Assembly (NCBI GenBank): GCA_963575745.1
Contig: CAUYUJ010000869.1
Coordinates: 92,501 to 132,500 of the forward strand
Direction: 5' to 3'
Source of the DNA: Prorocentrum cordatum
Lineage: Eukaryota > Sar > Dinophyceae > Prorocentrales > Prorocentraceae
DNA length: 40,000 nt
Below are positions 33,478 through 40,000 of the stretch, one piece after another. The notes under the pieces are model-generated. The model ran no database searches, was not told the DNA's origin, and saw only the letters and a program-made list of their open reading frames with translations. Position 1 is the stretch's first letter. Each line of letters starts with the position of its first letter. The translations under genes were made by a program, and so were the position numbers.

Positions 33478-34435
33478 TGGTAGAATGCCGAACCTGTCAA
33501 GAACCTGTCAAAGTACAACGGTGCAATAGCAGATCTATGCAGTTCGATACGGTGGCAATCAGTTGGGTGATGGTCACCTATGGGGAAGTACAGCGTCTCC
33601 ATTTTCATCCAGGGCGCAGGGGCAAGAGATTGAAGCATGATGCACCAACCTGTCCCGCAGCATCGCATCTGAGCTTCGGCGCCCAGTCAACGCTTGCCAT
33701 GGAGCCACAAGATGGTGGGCTAATACAAGCGCTGCGTTGCACTTGGCGGCCCCGTGGCTGGCAAGAAGTTCTTTCGTGACGGCGCCCACCGACAAAGACC
33801 GATTTGCAAGAGCTGCTTACCGAGAAGTTGGACAGCTGCCACTACGAAGTCGACTAGGCCCCGAACATAAACAACATCATAACCGCGCACACTGAGCACT
33901 GCAATGCCGTGGCTCGTGCGCTTGAGGATGAGGATTTGTGGGCCGTTCTACGGCAAAGGATGCGCAAATGAACAGAAAACATCATGTCTAAGCTTTCGTA
34001 TACTCGGAAAACAAATAAGCTCCATAGACATGCTACAGCACTTTAGATTCACTCTTTTACTTTACACGCTTTCTCTGGCCTCAGCAGCGTCTTCCGGAAC
34101 ATGTTCGCCGAGCAAGCTACGCAGTGGACCCACGTTGTCAAAACACAGAGTAGCGTCTAGCAAAGCTTACAAAAAGAAGGTACGGTGACGTTGCAAGGCT
34201 TCGTGGGCTTTGTGAAGCTGGACATAAAAGGCTGTTTGACGCGTCGCTTTCCTTCTATACCATCATTGTGTCCAGACCAAACACTTCCCAGGTGACACCT
34301 GGAGGGTGGCCCTGGGGTAGGGCATTGGTCAGAAACATTCTGGCGAACTTTCTGATTTGTATTTGTGCTTCGCGGCAATTCAATCGATACTGTCCGAGTA
34401 CGAGTGCGGGGTGCTAGAATACATGAGGTACACAT
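33478..34435. other. Weakly coding-like region, no assignable gene
   Basis: Short ORFs only (for example 33477-33779, 100 codons). A stretch at about 33796-33967 reads DLQELLTEKLDSCHYEVD and, past a stop, NNIITAHTEHCNAVARALED in one frame, with natural-looking composition, so remnants of a gene may be present. I see no known domain and no repeats. Confidence 0.35.
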
Positions 34436-34693
34436 ATGATATTCTCGAGGTCATCACGGGCATCGCCGGCTACATTTGATGTTTGGATCGTTTCCGAACG
34501 CTGTTGCGCAAAGATTCAGTCATCGAAGTGGACAGGAACAGTGCGAGGAGAGGTCAACATGCTGGACGTCATCTTCTTCAAGGGTCCACGCTTCATGGCA
34601 AGGGATTTTAGACGTGAAGCCCTTCCTGAAGCCGTCTGGCCAGAGGCTGCTTTTCAGCTCTCGCTATTTCCACACGCCGGCAGTCCAGTTTAG
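34436..34693 (+). CDS. Short hypothetical ORF, 85 aa
   Basis: Composition is normal (FDVWIVSERCCAKIQSSKWT, then MLDVIFFKGPRFMARDFRRE). The following ORF at 34727 is in the same frame. No motif is recognised, and the absence of longer frames argues for a broken or spliced gene. Confidence 0.25.
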   Translation: MIFSRSSRASPATFDVWIVSERCCAKIQSSKWTGTVRGEVNMLDVIFFKGPRFMARDFRREALPEAVWPEAAFQLSLFPHAGSPV

Positions 34694-34726
34694 CTAGCCG
34701 CAAGCTGAGATACATCGTTTGGTATC

Positions 34727-35074
34727 TTGGGCTTCGAGCCCAACATCTTTCACACAGGCACGAGATCAAATGATTGCTTGGTTTCCAGTCACGGCATTGA
34801 AGATACAGTGATTCGGAAGGCATCCGAGGTCGGTATCGCAATTACCCCCTCTTCCGCTGATCGCAACACCTCCGCCACAAAATCGTTTTGCCTGAGGCTA
34901 CCTTTCCACAGGCTGGTCTACAATTCTAGCCTGAGGAGTGTGATCCAAGACTTGATTTTACGATGGAGCCCCATTGTGGGAAATGCCTTAGGCACAGGTG
35001 GCTTCAACCTCAGATCTGCTTGGCAATCAGGCGGGCCCAATGTGATTGCGTATGCCTACAGAGGTTGGCAGTAG
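34727..35074 (+). CDS. Short hypothetical ORF, 115 aa
   Basis: Reads FEPNIFHTGTRSNDCLVSSH, then FCLRLPFHRLVYNSSLRSVI and LGTGGFNLRSAWQSGGPNVI. It is in phase with 34436-34693 and ends 33 bp before the right direct repeat. It may be the downstream end of the repeat-flanked unit. No family is recognised. Confidence 0.3.
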   Translation: MGFEPNIFHTGTRSNDCLVSSHGIEDTVIRKASEVGIAITPSSADRNTSATKSFCLRLPFHRLVYNSSLRSVIQDLILRWSPIVGNALGTGGFNLRSAWQSGGPNVIAYAYRGWQ

Positions 35075-35106
35075 GGGTTGGTTGGTGGGTTTTGCGCTTG
35101 TGTTGA

Positions 35107-35253
35107 TTTCATTCGTACTTGTGATCGTTTTAGCTCTGCAGCGCTCACAGCGCTCCAGGCTCACTATCGAAGCACAGTGCTGGCAGGCAGTACCTGCCAG
35201 GCGGAGCACACAACACATCAGAGCCAGGTTGAAAAGGCATCAGCAAACAGCAA
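35107..35253. repeat. Right copy of the 147-bp direct repeat
   Basis: Same orientation as 9236-9382, about 85 % identical. Sequence similarity stops on both sides, so this is not part of a longer tandem duplication. Without the LTR element the two copies would be about 3.4 kb apart. Confidence 0.75.
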
Positions 35254-35542
35254 GTGCTCTCTCCAGGGGCCGAGCGTCAGAGCACGGCTGCCCGGCTCGC
35301 GCCGACTGCGCGCGGTTCTGCCCTGGCTCTGTCGCAGAAAAGCAGAGACCTGTCAGGTCGAAGCCCTGTCAGGTCGATGACCAAGGACAGGAAGAGCCAA
35401 CCCACAACCCATCGAAGGGCATGAATAGAAGTACGCACTGAATCAATGGAGAAGGAGAGGTCGTGTACCTCTCCCCTGCTACCCATCTGGGTCTCGACTG
35501 AGGCGGGGTCGCACAACGGGTTGAGCATCCAAAAGGGCCCAA
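35254..35542. other. No gene or repeat recognised
   Basis: Moderately GC-rich sequence with a small tandem CTGTCAGGTCGA duplication near 35350-35380 and no credible ORF. Confidence 0.5.
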
Positions 35543-35950
35543 GTGGCACGCGCTGGTGGTGATGATGCTGATGATGATGATGAAGAAGAAGATGATGAAG
35601 ATGATGATGCTGATGCTAATGATGGTGTCATCACGGTGACAAGCATCGTGACGAAGTCTACAGAACCCAGGGGACCACCCTACGCGGCCGATCACATCAC
35701 ACAGCACAACACAGAAGAGCATCAAACTGCATTGCACGCGACGCGAACGGCCAAAACGCAAAGACAAAGACAGTTTTGCGTTCCTTACGGGGGTCGACGG
35801 TGCTTCAAGTTTTTGACGGGCGAAGAGCGGCACAAGATGGCTGCTCCGCCTTCGGGGGCGCCTGTCCCTGGGCGCCTGAAAAACTTACGCCCCGACCTGC
35901 CGTCCAGGGGCCACAGTCGCCCGAAGACTGGCGTCACCGATGGCGAATAG
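35543..35950 (+). CDS. Hypothetical ORF starting in a GAT/GAA microsatellite, 135 aa
   Basis: Residues 6-28 are Asp/Glu, encoded by GAT/GAA triplets at about 35560-35625. The rest has ordinary composition (VITVTSIVTKSTEPRGPPYA, then QRQFCVPYGGRRCFKFLTGE). The triplet repeat makes the start doubtful; the C-terminal 90 residues could be a real exon. No domain is recognised. Confidence 0.25.
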   Translation: MARAGGDDADDDDEEEDDEDDDADANDGVITVTSIVTKSTEPRGPPYAADHITQHNTEEHQTALHATRTAKTQRQRQFCVPYGGRRCFKFLTGEERHKMAAPPSGAPVPGRLKNLRPDLPSRGHSRPKTGVTDGE

Positions 35951-36011
35951 TGCACGTTATACCCGTGTTCCGTCCTCAAGAAGACAGAAGCGTGCATAAA
36001 CATCAGCGTCC

Positions 36012-36121
36012 GGAGGTCCGCGCGGATTTCTTGGGTCGATGCTGTACCCCCTCTCTGGCGCGCGAAGTCCCGCGTCGCCAGCGGCGTCGAGCGCTGATAT
36101 GAAAAATCCGCGCGGACCTCC
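36012..36121. repeat. Inverted repeat with 18-bp perfect arms
   Basis: GGAGGTCCGCGCGGATTT (36012-36029) is repeated in reverse complement at 36104-36121, with a 74-bp loop that contains CGCGAAG/TCCCGCG-type smaller inversions. It is a compact foldback structure without coding capacity. Confidence 0.85.
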
Positions 36122-36409
36122 TAACATTTCTGCGTACGCATGTCTGGGGGGCTCCGAATAATTCGCTCTCTGGTATCACAGCCACCCAGAAAAACGGAAG
36201 GACTTCCCTGGCCACAGCAAACCCTGGTCACGAAGAGGCTCCCGACTTCGACTTAAAGAACGGCCAGCTAACCAGAGCCCACTGAGCCCAGAGCGGCCCT
36301 TATTTCGGTGTCTTTTCTATATGGGTGCCAGAACCTCCACCTGCAACGTGCTTTAGCGGCGCCCACCAGGGGGTGGCACGAAGGGTACGGCCTCCGCAGA
36401 AGGGAGGGA

Positions 36410-36535
36410 TGCTTCCAGGAAGTCCGATGGCTTCTTAGAAGTCTACCCTGCTTCTGGGAAGCCTCATTAGAAGCCTCCAGGCGTCTCTAAGGAGGCCCCT
36501 GTCTTCCCAGAACCTCCCGCCTTCTTAGAAGCCCA
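36410..36535. repeat. Cluster of short CTTCTNAGAAG-type palindromes
   Basis: Within 125 bp there are CTTCTTAGAAG (about 36431), GCTTCTGGGAAGC (about 36448), a TTAGAAGCC half, TCTTCCCAGAA (about 36501) and another CTTCTTAGAAG (about 36520). Spacers carry GCCTCC and GGAGGCC. Confidence 0.7.
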
Positions 36536-36930
36536 CCCCCCTCGCACCACCCAATTGCAGGTGCCGCCAAATGAGTGGCGAAAAGAACTGGCCTTTTGTG
36601 AGATGGCATAGCGACCTTACGCCGCGGCTTACGCGGGCCACCAGCGCGGCAAGCCACATTGGAGATGGGGGCGCTGACGCGCGACCTTACGCACGCGGAA
36701 CGCTTGCGCGTGAATGTCGGCGCAGCCGACCTAGTTTATCTGAGTCGATCTAATGCGATCGGCGCCCTCGATCAGGCCGCCTGCCTCGGCCGCGGCGCCG
36801 CCGCGCTTCTGCAGAAAGCCCGTCGCAGGGGCGGCAGCCGGCGCGGCCGTCGCCGCCGCCTGCGACGCGCGCCCGCCGCCGCCCTCCAGCACAACCGTAA
36901 CTCTGGGTTTCGACCTGGCAACTCAACGCT
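36536..36930. other. No gene recognised
   Basis: Short overlapping ORFs only; the last part (36770-36900) is a GCC/CGC-rich triplet stretch coding Ala/Arg/Pro in all frames. Confidence 0.5.
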
Positions 36931-36934
36931 GCCA

Positions 36935-37412
36935 CTTCCTCCTCCACCTCCTCCTCCCTCATTCCTCATTCCTCCTCCTCCTCCTCTTCCTCCTCCTGCA
37001 ACTCCTCCCTCCCCCCTCCTCCCTCATTCCTGATTCCTCCTCCTCGTCCTCCTCCTGATGCTGCTCCTCTTTCTCCTCATCCTCCTCTCCTTTTCTTTCT
37101 CCTCCTCCTCCTCCTCCGCCTCCTCCTCCCCCTCCTCCGCCTCCTCCTCCTCCCTCACTCCCTCCCTCCTCCCTCCCTCCTCCCTCCCTCCCTGGCTGCC
37201 TCCCTCCTCCCTCCTCCCCTCCTCCTCCTCCTCCTCCTCCTCCTCCTCCTCCTCCTCCCCATCCATCCTCCTCCTCCTCCTCCTGCTTCTCCCCGTCCTC
37301 CCCCTCCTCCTCCTCCTCGTCCTCCTCCTCCTCCTCCTCCTCCTCCTCGTCCTCCTCCTCCTGCTCCTCCCCGTCCTCCTCCTCCTCCTCCTCCTCCTCC
37401 TCCTCCTCCTCA
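36935..37412. repeat. CTC/TCC polypyrimidine tract, about 480 bp
   Basis: Almost pure pyrimidine on the plus strand, dominated by TCC/CTC triplets with occasional G. The minus strand is polypurine and gives a Glu-rich open frame (36959-37498), which I regard as a by-product of the repeat. Such mirror-repeat tracts can form triplex DNA. Confidence 0.95.
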
Positions 37413-37734
37413 AAACCCGCGGCCCTGGCACCAGACCCGTTTTCGGTCTGGTATCCGCTGGGGCCATGCGTGCTGGCTGAAGGTCCCAAGCCCGTCACGG
37501 GAGGGGTGTGTGCCCATCAAGGAAGCTCAACACCTGCGTGGAAGGTGACAGGCCACACGGGTACCGCATCCTTCTTCCCCCGCTTCCTCTTGCGAGAAGT
37601 CATCCCCTGGGCCCGTCAAGGCGAACGTTCTGACTAGAACTTCGAGGCTGATCCAGCCGTGGCCACGTGGAGCCTCCCAGACGTTCACAAAGGCCCCAAC
37701 GACCAAAAAGTCAAAGTTCGAATGTCGAACCTCC

Positions 37735-37912
37735 CCCATCCTCCTCCTCCTTCTACTCATCCTCCTCCTCCTTCTCCTCCTACTCCTACCCCTCCTCCTC
37801 ATCATCATCCTCCTCTTCCTCCTCTTCCTCCGCCACCGCCTTCGCCTCCTCCTCCTCTGCCTCCTTCTCCTCCGCCTCCTTCTCCTCCGCCTCCTCCTCC
37901 TTTTCTTCTTAG
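37735..37912. repeat. Second CTC/TCC polypyrimidine tract
   Basis: A 180-bp pyrimidine-rich tract with the same strand orientation as 36935-37412, preceded by about 320 bp of ordinary sequence. ORFs through it are Pro or Ser homopolymers. Confidence 0.95.
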
Positions 37913-38720
37913 CAGTACTAGTGCTATTATTATGTAGATTAGTCTGATTGTATTGTTCACAACAATAGTATTCGTATTACGAACGACTGGACGTATTATA
38001 ATTTGTAGCTGCAGTCGTGCTGTTTGTATTGATTAGACCACTAGCAATAATATTCATAGTAGAAATATGAAGCATATAATTTAGTATATCTGAAAATACT
38101 ACGGCTATGTCTACTACTGTCACTATTCCTGTGTTGTGTATGTTTCGTTGCCGTCTTCGTTTTAATGTTGATACTTGTTCGTAATAGCGCGATTGGTCGA
38201 AATAGTATAGTTGTCCTTCGTACGAGTAATCGTGCTGCTCGCAGTCTGAATGTTAGTAAGCTTATTGCTGCTCGGTTTAATAATCGTGATACGATTCACA
38301 TTACTACTATTTTAAGAAGTCTGACCCACCTTATCCATACTAGTACGATAACTACTATTGGTATCAGTGTCCACTTGGCTGATTGTATTATTCGCAGTTC
38401 GGTTGGTAATCGTATTACTAGTCGTGCACACATTAGCAAGCGTCGTATTGTCATAAGTATTCGTAATAGCATTCTGAGTATGGTGGTTATTCTACTGTCT
38501 TTTTATTAATACTGATACTGTTCATATGATATGTGTGCGCTTTCTGCTTACGTGCATGGTTCTGCTTCGTAATATCACGAATCGTATTTATAGTACTGGT
38601 GCTATTGTTTGTTCCTAGAACGAATTAGTGCTACCAGCGCCGATAAGCTCAATATCGTTATTACTGCTACTCTCACCAGTACCATTGCAGTCCACATGGT
38701 CATCGATATACGTAGCATGA
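37913..38720. repeat. AT-rich degenerate trinucleotide-like region
   Basis: About 800 bp that is much more AT-rich than its surroundings. It is dominated by ATT/GTA/TAC/CGT-type words (GTATTCGTATTACGAACGAC, ATTACTACTATTTTAAG, TAGTACGATAACTACTATTG) without an exact period. It looks like a decayed ATT/TAC-type triplet array. A 114-codon frame (38165-38509) follows the repeat composition (Ile/Ser/Arg/Thr) and is not called as a gene. Confidence 0.55.
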
Positions 38721-38877
38721 TGCCTTGATACTACGAATACGTTTACGAATTCTATTCTGTATAAAACTAAGAACATTTAAATTACTGAACGGGTTTACAG
38801 CATTCGTCTTGCTACCCTTCTCAATCATATCACCAGTTTGGTTGTTAGTGGTACTACGATTCGTCTTTTTCGTAGTG

Positions 38878-39004
38878 TCAGTCCTCCTTCTCCTCATCAT
38901 CATCATCCTTTTCCTTCTCCTTCTGTCCCTCCTCGTCTTCCTCCCCGTCCTCCTCCTCCTCCTCGTCCTCCGTCCTCCGTCCTCCTCCTCGTTCTCGTCC
39001 TCCC
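38878..39004. repeat. Third CTC/TCC polypyrimidine tract
   Basis: Pyrimidine-rich (CCTCCTTCTCC, ATCATCATC, then CCTCCTCCTCG), ending directly at the start of the LINE-type RT reading frame. Same orientation as the other two tracts. Confidence 0.9.
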
Positions 39005-40000
39005 CCGGAGGATGAGGTCCACGCGCGGCTGCAGATCCCGAGTGGTCACACGTTATGGGACATCGCCTCTTTCTATGATTCCATCGAGTTCGAGCCTCAC
39101 GCCCAATGCGCCTTGGAAAAAGGATTTCCACCAGAAATTTTATTTCTGGAGCTTCAACTGTGCCTCGCATCACGCATGTTGGAGCAACTCAGTTGTTTTT
39201 GTTTAACCCTTCGAGGGTGACGTGCTCGGTGGTGTAGGGCTTGCGGAACGGCACGAGGGTCGCCAAGTGCATCACGGCGAATGTGTGTCGGCGGCTCTGG
39301 TTCTCTTCGAGAACGCATATGGATTGATGATTTGTCGCAGCGAGGGTCAGGGTCGAGAGAGCATGTGGGAACGACTTTGATTCGTGGCGGCATCAGGACG
39401 GCTAAAGAGTTCAAGCGTTTGCACCTCGGCTTAGCGGACAAGAGTGTCATCACTTGTCCGCACCATGCCGACGCCGTAGCGGTGGTGCGAGCGTTGCGTC
39501 GCAGGGGCGTTCACTTGCGAGCGGCTCTCAAGACGGCGCATTTGGGCGTCGACCTCAGCAGTGGGAAGCGCCAGGGACGTGCTACCGTTCAGCAGAGGCA
39601 GCTGAAGTCGGGACAATCTCATGCTCGATTGCGGCGTTTTGCGCAGGCTGCCCGCCGGTGGCAGGCGTCGACCAAGCTCCAGCGAGCGGGGCCGCAGGCG
39701 GCGGCCATCTACGAACACCACGTGCATGGACAAGTCGGCTCGGCGATGCTGGCCAATCGCCGCCGCTTGCGGGCAGCAGCTGGTTCGTCGAAACGCGGCA
39801 GATGTTTGACGACACTCTTATCTCTCAGGTTGCCTGAATGTGATCCAGGCCATCAGGTACCCAGGCAATGTATTTCACAATGGTTGGCAGTCTGGCTTTC
39901 AGAGGTCAGGTTGAGGCGATGTATAGAGTTGGCTTGGCCGAAGGCTGTGGCGCACATGCGTTCCCTTCCTCTGGGGCAGCGAGTGCGACATGTCAGAGGC
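39005..40000 (+). pseudogene. LINE-type (non-LTR) reverse transcriptase fragment, runs off the window
   Basis: One frame reads through, apart from a TGA at 39218-39220. Before it, LWDIASFYDSIEFEPHAQCA (about 39053-39112) resembles RT motif A, followed by GFPPEILFLELQLCLASRML. After it, IWIDDLSQRGSGSREHVG carries a motif-C-like IDD at 39323-39331. Then come FKRLHLGLADKSVITCP and LKTAHLGVDLSSGKRQGRAT, the usual post-palm pattern with LGVD, and LRRFAQAARRWQAST, typical of the thumb/connection of LINE RTs. An ATG exists at 39281, but the domain begins upstream. The upstream RT fingers are missing because the pyrimidine tract abuts the frame. The motif A/B region is incomplete and one stop is present, so it is a non-functional relic. 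Confidence 0.7.

Noticed and set aside
36959-37498. Glu-rich acidic protein on the minus strand
   Set aside because: Pure by-product of the CTC/TCC tract; no non-repeat sequence supports it.
38165-38509. 114-codon ORF in the AT-rich island
   Set aside because: Composition follows the degenerate triplet words, and no domain-like pattern is visible.

Overview
The window looks like nuclear DNA of a dinoflagellate. Three features support this. (i) A near-perfect genomic copy of the dinoflagellate spliced leader lies on the minus strand at 8537-8558. (ii) There is a GC-rich background with abundant simple repeats. (iii) Two degraded reverse-transcriptase families are present: a Ty1/copia-type LTR element and a LINE-type RT. 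I found no rRNA, tRNA or CRISPR array. Identifications rest on reading motifs by eye; no database search was possible.

Layout. 1-640 is a 77-bp minisatellite. 640-7200 is very GC-rich, with short plus-strand coding-like stretches that change frame and that I cannot identify. 7440-8558 (minus) is a retroposed cDNA candidate that begins with a relict spliced leader. 8560-9230 is a run of GT-rich microsatellites. 9236-9382 and 35107-35253 are a pair of diverged direct repeats. They enclose a plus-strand ORF (about 9437-10236, continuing at 32739) that has been split by a large insertion.

The insertion (10237-32733, minus strand, 22,497 bp) is the main object. It has two 342-bp LTRs (about 97 % identical, 11 differences), a 5-bp target duplication ATCAA, and a TGG primer-binding site abutting the 5' LTR. 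Element order, 5' to 3' (right to left), is: Cys-rich Gag-like ORFs, a CCCH/CCHC-type zinc-finger ORF, aspartic protease (DTG), copia-type RT (YVDD) and Ty1-type RNase H. After these comes roughly 10 kb of extra coding sequence (about 23.9 to 13.55 kb) with no obvious counterpart in ordinary copia elements. It starts with a Rossmann/C5-methyltransferase-like domain and continues through ORFs I cannot identify, followed by a repeat-rich spacer and a last 317-aa ORF. No integrase was found in the usual place. The coding strand is broken into many ORFs by in-phase stops and by frameshifts, several at homopolymers, so the copy is either decayed or contains assembly errors. About 20 short palindromes (CGGCTNAGCCG and base-paired variants) are scattered through the element and only there.

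Right of the element, 32739-39000 holds the rest of the split ORF, a foldback element, weak ORFs, several inverted repeats, three pyrimidine-rich tracts and an AT-rich degenerate repeat region. 39005-40000 is a LINE-type RT fragment that runs off the window end.

The genes do not form a host pathway. The picture is layered mobile DNA: an older repeat-flanked unit, a giant copia-like element inserted in its ORF, a retroposed cDNA and a degraded LINE.
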